64,000 nt of DNA, taken from contig NZ_CP147518.1 of the NCBI RefSeq assembly GCF_037201965.1, forward strand, positions 7,371,001-7,435,000, in the 5' to 3' direction. A model generated the notes under the pieces. The model was not told the origin of the DNA and ran no database searches. It was given only the letters and a program-made list of their open reading frames with translations. Shown one piece after another: positions 1-9,177 of the stretch (positions are counted from its first letter, which is position 1; every line of letters starts with the position of its first letter). This DNA is from Spirosoma sp. SC4-14. GTDB lineage: Bacteria; Bacteroidota; Bacteroidia; Cytophagales; Spirosomataceae. Both the position numbers and the translations under genes were made by a program.

Positions 1-668
1 GCATTGTCATTAGGCGCAAAAACGGTTAATGGATTCGTAGCGGCCGTATTGTTCAGCGACGTAATCAACGATGGATTACTGGATGCAATCCGTTTCAGAG
101 CAGCGCTCAAAAACGTTAGGTTATCGGTATTCTGGATTGTAGTCAACAGCGATCCCGTTGACGGCGAAAGCACATGGTCGATGATATGGATAATGCCATT
201 GGCGGCCTTAATGTCGGGTTGTATAATCTTTGCATTGTTGATATACACCATCCCCCCGCCCATATTATTCAAATACGCAATTGACTGACTGGCCGTTTGT
301 ACCGCATTAACGCCCGATGGAATGGCAGAGAGCGACACAGGCGCATACAATGTATGATAGAGCAGGATATTTTTCACCTGATCTTTCGCCATGGCCGTAA
401 TAGCCGCTTCTGACGTAATCCCCGACCTGTAAAACGCGGAATCGTTTGGGGCAAAAAAGGTCAGATTAGCCCCTTTGAGCGCATCGCCGGCACCCGAATA
501 ATTCATCGCTGCCTTTAGCAGACTAAACTGCTTATCTTCCAGAATCTGATCGGTTATGGTTTTAGGATCAGCAACGGTATTCTCGCTTTTAGAACAGCCC
601 AGTGCTATTGTCAGCAACAGCCCCAGAACCGCCAGGCGGCTCAGGAGCACCGAAAAAGAGTTAGTCAT
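1..668 (-). CDS. Fasciclin (FAS1) domain lipoprotein, C-terminus cut by window edge
   Basis: The minus-strand frame is open from an ATG at 668 to the left edge, so this gene is partial. The product starts with a lipoprotein signal peptide (hydrophobic residues about 12-23, then ALGC with Cys25), so it is probably anchored in the outer membrane or periplasm. A first FAS1 domain covers about residues 38-172, with the family hallmarks TFFAPNDSAF, NILLYHTLY and a closing GIIHIIDHVL. A second FAS1 repeat begins after it (NLTFLSAALKR, LTVFAPND) and is cut by the edge. FAS1 proteins mediate adhesion at surfaces. The exact role cannot be told from this fragment. Confidence 0.85.
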   Translation of the reverse strand, partial: MTNSFSVLLSRLAVLGLLLTIALGCSKSENTVADPKTITDQILEDKQFSLLKAAMNYSGAGDALKGANLTFFAPNDSAFYRSGITSEAAITAMAKDQVKNILLYHTLYAPVSLSAIPSGVNAVQTASQSIAYLNNMGGGMVYINNAKIIQPDIKAANGIIHIIDHVLSPSTGSLLTTIQNTDNLTFLSAALKRIASSNPSLITSLNNTAATNPLTVFAPNDN

Positions 669-882
669 ACTGTGGGTGAACGATGAAATTATAACCTTAC
701 GTCCGTAAAACGTACCGACTTGCGTTATGTTTCTTATTGGCAAAGATAATGCAGTTGCCGAATAGTAAGCCGTTGGCTCTATATGCTTGCAGTCATACAA
801 TTATTTCCTGAACAATAGCTGACTAATACTGCTTTACATGTAAGAGTGTACCGATCAATCTCAGCTACTAAATCGGCTCGTT

Positions 883-987
883 ATGAATAAGAAACTTCCT
901 ATGTACCTCTACATCATTATTGGAATAATCCTATTGGCGATGGGTGTTGCCTATTATTTGTGGGGCCGGTCTACAGTTGCCCCCTAA
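883..987 (+). CDS. Possible small single-pass membrane protein (34 aa)
   Basis: An ATG at 883 opens 34 codons ending in TAA. The product has a short basic N-terminus (MNKKLP), one hydrophobic segment of about 20 residues (roughly 8-27) and a short polar tail. That layout fits a tiny inner-membrane protein, but an ORF this short can arise by chance. No ribosome-binding site is evident, as is usual in this phylum. Function unknown. Confidence 0.3.
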   Translation: MNKKLPMYLYIIIGIILLAMGVAYYLWGRSTVAP

Positions 988-1354
988 TTGGCTGGTTTTT
1001 ACCTGCACCGTTCCATTCGTCCCGCTTTTCATTACCATCCGACCACAGCTAATCAGAAACGATTTCCCATTCAAAGAGTTAATTCGGCCCTTGTCAGACT
1101 GAAACGGGTCTGGTCAAGTAGTTCTCGTCTAACCCCAATTAAAGTCGATTGAATTAAGTTTTGATAAATCGAATTCCAAGCCTTCAGAGAAAGGCTGCTG
1201 GGGGCACTACAAACACGGTATGTTTATTTTACTGAATTTCTTCCATGTAAAATACTTATAATCCTAATATAAAGACATTTCTATAAGAATCCATTTTCGT
1301 AAATTCGCAGCCTGTTAAAACCATGCCTCCTAACTCTTTATCAGGATTTATAGG

Positions 1355-1362
1355 TACTTTTG
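1355..1362 (+). promoter_or_regulatory. Possible -7 box of the uppS promoter
   Basis: TACTTTTG matches the Bacteroidota -7 consensus TAnnTTTG and ends 41 bp before the uppS start codon. No clear -33 TTTG lies at the usual distance, so this is a weak call. Confidence 0.3.
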
Positions 1363-1403
1363 TAGAATTGATTCTTAATTAATGTTAAAACTCCCCCATT
1401 GGG

Positions 1404-2141
1404 ATGAAGGAACACATTGACCCGAGCAATCTGCCCCAGCATATAGCCGTTATCATGGACGGAAACGGACGTTGGGCCAAACGGCAGGGAGCTGCCCGGG
1501 TATTCGGCCACCGAAATGCCATCAAGGCTGTACGTGAGGTAACGGAAGGGTGCGCCGAATTAGGCGTTAAGTTTTTAACGCTTTACGCGTTTTCGACCGA
1601 AAACTGGAATCGCCCTAAGTTTGAAGTGGACGCGCTCATGACGCTGCTCGTTCATACAATTCGGGGCGAAATAAAAACCCTCATGGACAATAACGTGCGG
1701 CTGACAACGATTGGTCATACCGAAAGTTTACCAACCGACTGCCAGCACGAATTGGCCGAGGCCATGCGCGAAACGTCGGGCAATACTGGTCTGACACTCG
1801 TATTAGCCTTAAGTTATAGCGGCCGTTGGGAAATTCTGGAAGCCACACGCCAAATTGCTGCCGACGTGCGCGACGGACGGATAACGCCAAATGAAGTGAA
1901 CGAAACGCTTTTCAGTCATTACCTCACCACAGACGGTATTCCCGATCCGGAGCTGATGATTCGAACCAGTGGTGAGATGCGGATCAGCAATTTCATGCTT
2001 TGGCAACTGGCTTATTCGGAACTCTATATGCCCGATGTGCTGTGGCCTGATTTCCGTAAAAACCATTTATACGAAGCGATTTTAAACTATCAGCAACGTG
2101 AACGCCGGTTTGGTAAAACCAGCGAACAGTTAGTTAAATAG
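1404..2141 (+). CDS. uppS: Isoprenyl transferase (undecaprenyl diphosphate synthase)
   Basis: Cytoplasmic cis-prenyltransferase that condenses farnesyl diphosphate with isopentenyl diphosphates to make undecaprenyl diphosphate, the lipid carrier for peptidoglycan and surface polysaccharides. The 245-residue product is normal for the family. It shows the substrate-binding motif HIAVIMDGNGRWAK with Asp19, then LTLYAFSTENWNRP, and the C-terminal signature RTSGEMRISNFMLWQLAYSE. It is the first gene of an envelope group, 80 bp upstream of bamA on the same strand, so co-transcription is plausible. Confidence 0.97.
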   Translation: MKEHIDPSNLPQHIAVIMDGNGRWAKRQGAARVFGHRNAIKAVREVTEGCAELGVKFLTLYAFSTENWNRPKFEVDALMTLLVHTIRGEIKTLMDNNVRLTTIGHTESLPTDCQHELAEAMRETSGNTGLTLVLALSYSGRWEILEATRQIAADVRDGRITPNEVNETLFSHYLTTDGIPDPELMIRTSGEMRISNFMLWQLAYSELYMPDVLWPDFRKNHLYEAILNYQQRERRFGKTSEQLVK

Positions 2142-2221
2142 AGTTTACGGATTTCTGCCTACGGTAGTTGGTTGCGCCCTTTCCTAACCGCGTCTAGATA
2201 TCATAAGCAGAAAATCAACGA

Positions 2222-4834
2222 TTGAAAACAAAGAACAACTTGGAACACCGTATAAAACTCGTACTGGGGGCTATTTTAGTGCTCATTAGCTTTTATCCAG
2301 CTACGCTGCGGGCGCAGGTTCGCGTGGGCGTGGGCGTTGGTCGTACAGATACTCCTCTTAGCAACGACGACCTCTTAAACTACGCCAACCCTAAAGAATA
2401 TGAAATTACCGGGCTAACCGTGACGGGCACCCGCTATCTCGATCCTAATTCACTGGTATCGCTGTCAGGTCTGAAAATTGGCGATAAAATCCGAATTCCT
2501 GGCGAAGGGGTGGGTTCTTCGGTTCGTAAATTGATGGATTCGGGACTGCTCGACAATGTTGAAATGTTTGCTAACCATGCAGGCGAAGGCAAAGTAGCGA
2601 TTATGTTCCGGGTTCAGGAACGCCCCCGCCTGTATCGGGTCAATTTTTTGGGGATTAAAAAAGGGGAGCAGGATCAGCTAAAAGATAAGGTAAAACTGAA
2701 TTTGGGTAAGATTGTAACCACAACCATCACCAAAAACACGCAGTTGGCTGTTCGCAAATTCTTTGTCGATAAGGGCTACCTCAATACGAAAGTAAAAATC
2801 ACAACCATTCCTGATAGTGCCCGCAACAACGCAACCATGCGTGTAATGGTCGATAAAGGACAGAAGGTTAAGATTGCCAAAATTGAGTTTGACGGGCTGG
2901 AAGAACTCGACGAATCGACCGTGCGGATGAAAATGAAAAGCACGAAAGAGAAACGCTTCGGTCGTTTATTTACTCCATCGAAGTTCGTACCGAAGAAATT
3001 TGAGGAAGACAAACAAAAACTGATCGCTTACTACAACAAGCTTGGTTACCGCGATGCTGTTATTGAGGACGACACGATCATCCATAACAACGATAACACC
3101 ATTAATCTTAGGCTGAACCTCAACGAAGGCCATCAGTATTATTATCGTAATATTGAGTTTTCAGGAAATTACTTATACCCTTCGGCCCGGCTACGGGATG
3201 TACTGGGCGTTCAGAAAGGAGATATCTATAATCCCGAGGATCTGGAGAAAAAGCTGAACGGTAACCCTGGTCAGGACCTAAGCTCGCTCTACATGGACGA
3301 TGGCTATCTGTACTACAATGCACAACCGATCGAGAAAAGTATCGAAGGTGACTCTATTGATCTGGAAATACGAATTTTTGAAGGAAAGCAGGCAACCATC
3401 AACCGGATCATTCTGAACGGAAACACCAAAACCAGCGACCACGTTGTGATGCGCTCGATTCGGACGTTGCCCGGTCAGAAATTCTCGAAAACGAACCTGA
3501 TTCGTACTCAGCGCGAGCTGGCAACGCTGGGCTACTTCGACCCCGAAAAAATTGGCATTAACCCCGTACCACAAAATGACGGTACGGTAGATATTGAATA
3601 TTCTGTTGAAGAAAAACCATCTGACCAGATCGAATTATCGGGCGGTTGGGGTGGCTACGTGGGCTTTGTTGGAACGCTGGGTTTAACATTTAACAACTTC
3701 TCGGCCCGCAATATTCCGAACTTTAGTGCGTGGCGTCCGCTACCGGCTGGTGATGGACAACGGGTTCAGCTTCGTTTCCAGGCCAACGGTAGCCAGTATC
3801 AGGTATATTCCTTGTCGTTTACAGAACCCTGGCTGGGTGGCCGTAAACCAAATGCGCTGTCGGTAAGTGCCAGCCACACGGTTTATAAAACATTCTACGA
3901 CCCCAATAACCCGTATAGCATCTATCAGAGTCTGAAAGGTCGCACGCCGACTGGCTCTTATACAAATACGGCTATTACGGTCGGCCTGGGCCGTCAGTTG
4001 AAAGTACCCGATGATTACTTCTCGCTGAGCACATCGTTGTCCTATCAGCGATACGACCTACACAATCTCGACTTGTTCTACATCGGATACAGCAACGGTA
4101 TATCGAACAACTTCACGTTCAATACTACGCTCTCACGCAACAGCATCGACAACCCTCAGTTCCCACGGTCGGGATCGTCGTTCACATTAAGCGGATCGTT
4201 TACACCACCCTACTCGGCATTCCGGACGACAACCACTACCGAAAAACCCGAAGACAAATACAAATTTGTTGAATACCACAAATGGATGTTCGATGCCAGT
4301 TGGTTCCAGACTATTTTTGGCAAGCTGGTCTTGAATACCCGCGCCCACATGGGTTTCCTGGGTAGCTATAACAAGCGTACGGCCATCGGGCCATTTGAGC
4401 GGTTCGTATTGGGTGGTTCGGGTCTGGCAGGGCAAGGACAGTTCGCATTGGCGCAGGACATCATTGGTCTGCGTGGTTATGACGATCGTAGTGTATATAC
4501 CGCCGACTACGACCGCGTTCCGGCCGGAAATGCCCGTAGCCAGGGTGGTGTAGTATATAACAAGTTCGTTGCCGAACTCCGGTATCCGGTGTCGCTCAAT
4601 CCATCGGCCACCATTTTCGTTTTAACGTTCCTGGAAGCTGGTAACAACTGGGCCAGCTACAAACAGTATAATCCATTCGATCTGAAACGGTCGGTTGGGG
4701 TTGGTGCCCGGATTTTCATGCCTGCTTTTGGCCTCATCGGTATTGATTACGGGTATGGTTTCGACAAAATACCAGGAATTAAAGACAAGGCTTCAGGTCA
4801 ATTCCACTTCACCATTGGTCAGCAGTTCAGATAA
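2222..4834 (+). CDS. bamA: Outer membrane protein assembly factor BamA
   Basis: Central subunit of the BAM complex, which folds and inserts beta-barrel proteins into the outer membrane. The 870-residue product has a signal peptide (hydrophobic about 13-28, cleavage near LRAQ), a run of POTRA repeats over about residues 55-480 (for example ITGLTVTGTRYLD and INRIILNGNTKTSDHVV), and an Omp85 barrel with a conserved LRGYDD segment and a terminal aromatic strand (FHFTIGQQFR). The start is TTG at 2222; no ATG precedes the signal peptide in frame. It lies between uppS and two OmpH chaperone genes, a usual Bacteroidota order. Confidence 0.96.
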   Translation: MKTKNNLEHRIKLVLGAILVLISFYPATLRAQVRVGVGVGRTDTPLSNDDLLNYANPKEYEITGLTVTGTRYLDPNSLVSLSGLKIGDKIRIPGEGVGSSVRKLMDSGLLDNVEMFANHAGEGKVAIMFRVQERPRLYRVNFLGIKKGEQDQLKDKVKLNLGKIVTTTITKNTQLAVRKFFVDKGYLNTKVKITTIPDSARNNATMRVMVDKGQKVKIAKIEFDGLEELDESTVRMKMKSTKEKRFGRLFTPSKFVPKKFEEDKQKLIAYYNKLGYRDAVIEDDTIIHNNDNTINLRLNLNEGHQYYYRNIEFSGNYLYPSARLRDVLGVQKGDIYNPEDLEKKLNGNPGQDLSSLYMDDGYLYYNAQPIEKSIEGDSIDLEIRIFEGKQATINRIILNGNTKTSDHVVMRSIRTLPGQKFSKTNLIRTQRELATLGYFDPEKIGINPVPQNDGTVDIEYSVEEKPSDQIELSGGWGGYVGFVGTLGLTFNNFSARNIPNFSAWRPLPAGDGQRVQLRFQANGSQYQVYSLSFTEPWLGGRKPNALSVSASHTVYKTFYDPNNPYSIYQSLKGRTPTGSYTNTAITVGLGRQLKVPDDYFSLSTSLSYQRYDLHNLDLFYIGYSNGISNNFTFNTTLSRNSIDNPQFPRSGSSFTLSGSFTPPYSAFRTTTTTEKPEDKYKFVEYHKWMFDASWFQTIFGKLVLNTRAHMGFLGSYNKRTAIGPFERFVLGGSGLAGQGQFALAQDIIGLRGYDDRSVYTADYDRVPAGNARSQGGVVYNKFVAELRYPVSLNPSATIFVLTFLEAGNNWASYKQYNPFDLKRSVGVGARIFMPAFGLIGIDYGYGFDKIPGIKDKASGQFHFTIGQQFR

Positions 4835-4844
4835 ACTAATTCGT

Positions 4845-4886
4845 TTCAATTTGAGCGATAATCTCTGCATTATCGCTCAAATTGAA
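4845..4886 (+). terminator. 18-bp perfect hairpin after bamA
   Basis: The arm TTCAATTTGAGCGATAAT (4845-4862) pairs without mismatch with 4869-4886 around a 6-nt loop (CTCTGC). It starts 10 bp after the bamA stop. No T-tract follows, so it may act as a 3'-end stabiliser or a weak terminator. Confidence 0.7.
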
Positions 4887-5069
4887 CATATAAGATAAGA
4901 ATCAGGGAATCTGAGCGTTAGTTATAGATGACAATTTTGGGGCAACCTCAACATAACTAACGATAGGGAAGTAGGGTATTAAACCATCTGTTATACCGCC
5001 TATCTAACAATCAGCCCGGCATCTATAATTGACAATCAATCACTTCGCGTAAAAATTGAGCGGCTAACA

Positions 5070-5672
5070 ATGAAAAAGGGCCTTTTTTTCGTACTTTTGT
5101 GCTCCGTTTACTTAACCTCGCCAGCGCGGGCGCAAAAGTTCGGTTATGTTGATTCTGAATTTATTTTGGGGAAAATGCCCGAATATCAGAAGGCGTTGAG
5201 CGAAATTGATAAGTTCGCCGACAAATGGTCGAAAGATATTCAGGATAAATACCTTGAGATAGAAAAATTACAGAAAGCCTACCAGGCAGAAGAAATTCTG
5301 CTGACCGAAGACATGAAACGCGAACGGCAGCGCGTGCTGGTTGATAAAGAACGCGAAGCCCGCGAGTATAACAACAAGGTGTTTGGCTATCAGGGGCTGC
5401 TTTTCGAAAAAAAGAAAGAGCTGATGAAAGCTCCGATGGAGTTGATTAGCCGGGCCATTGAAAAAGTTGCCGTACAGAAAAAGTTAGAATTTGTATTTGA
5501 CAAGGCATCTGATTTTGTGATGCTCTATACGAATCCACGCCACGACTACACGGACTATGTGATGGAAGAATTGGGTCTGGATGCCAACAGTAAACCAACA
5601 AAACCAACAGCTGCGCCGGGTGCGCCAGTAAATAATAGTCCCGAAAATAAAACAACCACAAAACCGAAGTAG
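5070..5672 (+). CDS. OmpH/Skp family periplasmic chaperone (first copy)
   Basis: Skp-like chaperones hold unfolded outer-membrane proteins in the periplasm and hand them to BamA, which is encoded just upstream. The 200-residue product has a signal peptide (MKKGLFFVLLCSVYLTSPARA) and then the OmpH start FGYVDSEFILGKMPEYQKAL. A long charged coiled coil spans about residues 50-120, and a small beta segment (LEFVFDKASDFVMLYTNP) precedes a Pro/Thr/Lys-rich tail. It is followed after 19 bp by a second ompH-like gene, so the two are almost surely one transcript. Confidence 0.92.
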   Translation: MKKGLFFVLLCSVYLTSPARAQKFGYVDSEFILGKMPEYQKALSEIDKFADKWSKDIQDKYLEIEKLQKAYQAEEILLTEDMKRERQRVLVDKEREAREYNNKVFGYQGLLFEKKKELMKAPMELISRAIEKVAVQKKLEFVFDKASDFVMLYTNPRHDYTDYVMEELGLDANSKPTKPTAAPGAPVNNSPENKTTTKPK

Positions 5673-5691
5673 TACAAACTAGTAAACTAAA

Positions 5692-6345
5692 ATGAACAAA
5701 AACCTCGTCATGGCATTCGCGGTAGCCCTTTTGGTGGGCGGTCTGAATGCACAGGCACAAGCTCAAACAACAGCGGCTCCGGCCACCACCGCAGCAAGCC
5801 CGCTGAAGTTAGGCTATACGAACATCGACTATATTCTTGGCCAAACGCCTGAAGCAAAAGATATCCAGAATCAGCTTACGATCCAGCGTACGCAATCGGA
5901 AAACGAGTTGAAACGGATGCAGAAGGAACTGGAAGATAAGTATGCTGCCTACGAAAAAGGGGCCGCTCAAATGACGGATGTGATCCGTAAGGACCGCGAA
6001 ACCGAATTGCAGAGCCTGCAAGCCCGTATTCAGGAATTTGGTCGGACAGCCGAACAGTCGCTGCAAACCAAATATGGCCAACTGGTAAATCCGGTTGTAC
6101 AGAAAATCCAGAAAGCGATTGACGCTGTAGCTAAGGAAAATGCGTATACCTACGTTTTCAATCTGGATGCCGGTGCCAACACAACGCCTATTCTACTTGT
6201 TGCTCCAGAAGAGAATAACATTACGGAGCTGGTATTGAAAAAATTGGGGATCGACCCTGCCAAGGCAGCCACACCAGCCGCCAATGCAGCCCCTGCCAAT
6301 AAGCCAGCTAATGCTGGGGGTGGAACTACACCCAAGAAAAACTAA
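5692..6345 (+). CDS. OmpH/Skp family periplasmic chaperone (second copy)
   Basis: A second Skp-type chaperone, 217 residues, paralogous to the preceding gene. It has a signal peptide (hydrophobic about 6-20), an Ala/Thr-rich linker, the OmpH opening LGYTNIDYILGQTPEAKDI, a coiled coil over about residues 65-130, and the typical YTYVFNLDAG strand. An Ala/Pro/Asn-rich low-complexity tail ends in lysines. The two copies share architecture but differ through most of their length, so the duplication is old. A strong terminator closes the group. Confidence 0.92.
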   Translation: MNKNLVMAFAVALLVGGLNAQAQAQTTAAPATTAASPLKLGYTNIDYILGQTPEAKDIQNQLTIQRTQSENELKRMQKELEDKYAAYEKGAAQMTDVIRKDRETELQSLQARIQEFGRTAEQSLQTKYGQLVNPVVQKIQKAIDAVAKENAYTYVFNLDAGANTTPILLVAPEENNITELVLKKLGIDPAKAATPAANAAPANKPANAGGGTTPKKN

Positions 6346-6369
6346 TTGATCTGCTTAGTCAGTGTTTAC

Positions 6370-6400
6370 AATCGCTTCCCAGCATTGGGAAGCGATTTTT
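6370..6400 (+). terminator. Intrinsic terminator after the ompH pair
   Basis: A 12-bp stem (AATCGCTTCCCA, 6370-6381, with 6386-6397) and a 4-nt GCAT loop are followed by a short T run. Confidence 0.9.
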
Positions 6401-6662
6401 ATTTAGCATTTTCTCCAAAATCACTTCTCAGCCCATAGATTCTAGTGAGTCTATTTTCTCTTATAACATACTACTCCCTGGAATTTACTTAATTTTGAGC
6501 TGGCAGTTTGCACAGTATTTTCTCTTAGAAAGATATAATTATTAAGGGGTTGACCCGGTATTTAACTAAGAAAAATATCAAAACTGCCAGATAGAATCAA
6601 CCAGACGAAATCTTCGCCTTACTTTTACGTTTTTGAAGACAGACCACCTCTCTCTTTTGCTT

Positions 6663-8234
6663 ATGAACCGAATTGCCGGTACTATAGCGTGGGTGCTGAT
6701 ATTAATTACCGCTGTTAGTAGCTACGCACAGGACCCCAAATCATTGCAACTAATTTTGCCAACGCAAACAGAATGGAATGTTATTCCGGAAGGAAAAACC
6801 ATTCGGTTTGATCTCAAATCTACCGCTCCCCCTACCGATACAGTCACGTATTCGTTCGAAGGCGATAAGGTAGAAGGCATGAAACTCGATTCGCTGGGCC
6901 ATTTTAGCTGGACACCCGGCTACGACCTGGCCGACCGCATACAAACGGCCAAAATCTATCCCGTTACTTTTGAGGTACGCAATCAACGTGGCCAAACAGC
7001 CGCCTATACGGTCGACTTCAAAGTATTGCACGTTAATCGACCACCTATTGTCGGCGATTTACAGCCTTTCTATGTTAGTTATCGGACGCAGAACACCTAC
7101 AAAATAGATCCTAATGTTGTTCATGATGACGATGGCGACCCAATTGCTTTCATTCCCATTGCCGATCAGATGCCCGAAGGAAGCAAACTTTCTTCTCAGG
7201 GTGAATTTACCTGGACGTTGTCGCTCAATCAGTTTAACAAACTGAAGCAAAGCCCGCAATATATTGAGTTTTGGGTGGAAGATCAGCCCGCTAAAACGCG
7301 CACCAAAGGTCGCCTTAAAGTACAGGTTACCGAAATGGACTTGCCACCTATTATTGCGGTAATTCCTAAAGAATCGCACTACAAACTGAAAGAAAACGCA
7401 ACCGTCGATCTGAAATTCTACCTCACTGATCCTAACGGCGAAGACGATGTAGCCACATTCGGATTTTTGTCCGATAACCAGAATATTCCAAAAACAGCGC
7501 TGGTTAAAAATACCGACAACCAGTTTGAATTTATCTGGCAGCCTGGCTATGACTTCGTGAAAGACCCTTACGATTCGCTAAACGTTCAGATAACATTCTA
7601 CGCGCTTGATAAAGCCAAAAATCGGGAAGAACGCCGAATTACATTCACCATTATGAACACGGTGAATGAATTCGAAAAAGATCGGTATTTATACACCTTA
7701 TACCGACAGGCATTAGTACAGGCCTGGGGACTAGTCGAACAACTGGGCGAAAAAGAAGAACAGCTTAAACGCGATTATAAAAAAGCAAAAGGAGGTAAGC
7801 GAAATCGCTCGGTAGCCAATGCCTCATTAGGCGCTGTTACGGGTATATCGCCAGCCGTAACGGCCAGTGATCCTAGCTCGCAACGCATTATTTCGGCCGT
7901 TGGCGGCACAGCCGTACTGACAATGGGTACACTGGAAGCAACTGAAGTAATCGGGAAGTCGATGAAAGATTTGCTTGACCGCTATAACTATGTTCTAGGG
8001 AAAAAATCGGAGCTACAAAACAAAGGTGATGTGTTTGCTCGCGAGTTCTCGCTGAAATCGTCGCGACGAAGTAATGAATTTGTTAAGAAACTAGACGATT
8101 TCCGCAGTGCCATGAGCTTAAGCGGTCTGGTAGCGCTCGAACTCGACGCCAACTGGCAAAGCAAAAAAGAAGCCTCCGACAAGGCCATTAAACGCACCTT
8201 CAAGGATTTTACACCACTGGAAGAAACGCAATAG
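6663..8234 (+). CDS. Secreted Ig-like/cadherin-like domain protein, function unknown
   Basis: The chosen ATG at 6663 begins a clear signal peptide (MNRIAGTIAWVLILITAVSSYAQ); an upstream in-frame TTG at 6633 would add ten residues without purpose. The mature part holds three or four repeats of about 100 residues with a putative-Ig/cadherin-like pattern (for example GHFSWTPGYD, GEFTWTLSLNQ and FEFIWQPGYD, each followed by V/I-rich strands). The C-terminal third is helical and charged, with a Gly/Ala-rich hydrophobic stretch near VGGTAVLTMGTLEAT. It is probably periplasmic or surface exposed. I recognise no catalytic motif. Confidence 0.75.
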   Translation: MNRIAGTIAWVLILITAVSSYAQDPKSLQLILPTQTEWNVIPEGKTIRFDLKSTAPPTDTVTYSFEGDKVEGMKLDSLGHFSWTPGYDLADRIQTAKIYPVTFEVRNQRGQTAAYTVDFKVLHVNRPPIVGDLQPFYVSYRTQNTYKIDPNVVHDDDGDPIAFIPIADQMPEGSKLSSQGEFTWTLSLNQFNKLKQSPQYIEFWVEDQPAKTRTKGRLKVQVTEMDLPPIIAVIPKESHYKLKENATVDLKFYLTDPNGEDDVATFGFLSDNQNIPKTALVKNTDNQFEFIWQPGYDFVKDPYDSLNVQITFYALDKAKNREERRITFTIMNTVNEFEKDRYLYTLYRQALVQAWGLVEQLGEKEEQLKRDYKKAKGGKRNRSVANASLGAVTGISPAVTASDPSSQRIISAVGGTAVLTMGTLEATEVIGKSMKDLLDRYNYVLGKKSELQNKGDVFAREFSLKSSRRSNEFVKKLDDFRSAMSLSGLVALELDANWQSKKEASDKAIKRTFKDFTPLEETQ

Positions 8235-8249
8235 ACGCTATTATTCTCA

Positions 8250-8287
8250 ACGGAAAAGGGGCTGCGAAGGCAGCCCCTTTTCCGTTA
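8250..8287. terminator. Bidirectional terminator between convergent genes
   Basis: A perfect 17-bp stem (AACGGAAAAGGGGCTGC at 8250-8266 with 8271-8287) has a GAAG tetraloop. It lies between the Ig-like gene and lspA, whose stops face each other. Confidence 0.92.
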
Positions 8288-8314
8288 TATCTAATCACAA
8301 CTGACTTGATTGGT

Positions 8315-9100
8315 TTATTCCTGCGTCTTTTGCTCTTCTGAAACCACCGACTCCGAAGACGATGACTTAATCTCGTCGCTTGCATCATCGGAAGGGTTGT
8401 TGTCTGATGTTTCGGCTTGCTCTTCAGATTGCCCCTCCCCTTCCAGCTCTGCCATCGGTAATACTTCGGCCTGCGTAGCATCAGGCCCATCGATTGGTAA
8501 TAGGCCATCTTCGATCGTGTGTCCTCCAAAAAACCGACGCTGAAACAATAATATTATACAGACACCAACAAATATGCAGGAATCGGCAATATTAAAAATT
8601 GGCGTTGAATAATATTGACCACCCCAGATGGGAACCCAGTCGGGGATAAACCCTTCCCATATGTCGACAAATACCATATCGATCACTTGCCCATGAAACC
8701 AGGGCGTAGGCGATCCATAGGGAGCATTATGCAAAAAAACACCATAGAATGTACTATCGATAACGTTACCGACGGCTCCGGCCAGAATCATTGCCATGGC
8801 CCAAAGCAACCCATCAGGCGCTCCACGATGTGCCAGGTGAACCAGGTAGTAGCCAATACCGACCATAGCAAAGAGTCGGAACACACTCAACAGCAGTTTA
8901 CCATATTCGTACCCCAACTGCATCCCAAAGGCCATGCCAGGATTCAGGACATAGTGCAGTTTAAACCAGTCGCCAATCAACTTGATTTGCCCGGCAAAAC
9001 CAGGGGCCATATAATAATGAACCGCCAGCTTAACCCCCTGGTCAATGGCAATTAGAAGCAGCGTTAGCAGAAAAAACTTTAAGGGGCTTTTCTTAATCAT
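8315..9100 (-). CDS. lspA: Lipoprotein signal peptidase (signal peptidase II) with long acidic tail
   Basis: Inner-membrane aspartyl protease that removes signal peptides from prolipoproteins; several lipoproteins in this window are likely substrates. The start at 9100 (MIKKSPLKFF) fits the family; an upstream TTG in frame adds 14 unlikely residues. Family motifs are present: NPGMAFGM, GAVGNVIDSTFYG with the first catalytic Asp, and FNIADSCIFVG with the second. There are four hydrophobic segments. After the core (about residue 185) comes an unusual tail of about 75 residues, rich in Glu, Ser and Asp. Product 261 residues. Confidence 0.95.
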   Translation of the reverse strand: MIKKSPLKFFLLTLLLIAIDQGVKLAVHYYMAPGFAGQIKLIGDWFKLHYVLNPGMAFGMQLGYEYGKLLLSVFRLFAMVGIGYYLVHLAHRGAPDGLLWAMAMILAGAVGNVIDSTFYGVFLHNAPYGSPTPWFHGQVIDMVFVDIWEGFIPDWVPIWGGQYYSTPIFNIADSCIFVGVCIILLFQRRFFGGHTIEDGLLPIDGPDATQAEVLPMAELEGEGQSEEQAETSDNNPSDDASDEIKSSSSESVVSEEQKTQE

Positions 9101-9177
9101 AAAAGGCAGGCACAGCCTTACTGCCGTGCCATTATAAAACAATAAAGCACAGCAAAATTGCCATGCCCATCCGCAAA

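Larger units (their letters stand above)
669..1403. other. Intergenic region with one possible small ORF
   Basis: This 735-bp spacer separates the divergent fasciclin and uppS genes, so promoters for both must lie in it. Apart from the possible 34-codon ORF at 883 and a -7-like box before uppS, I see no RNA gene, strong hairpin or conserved coding frame. Confidence 0.5.
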
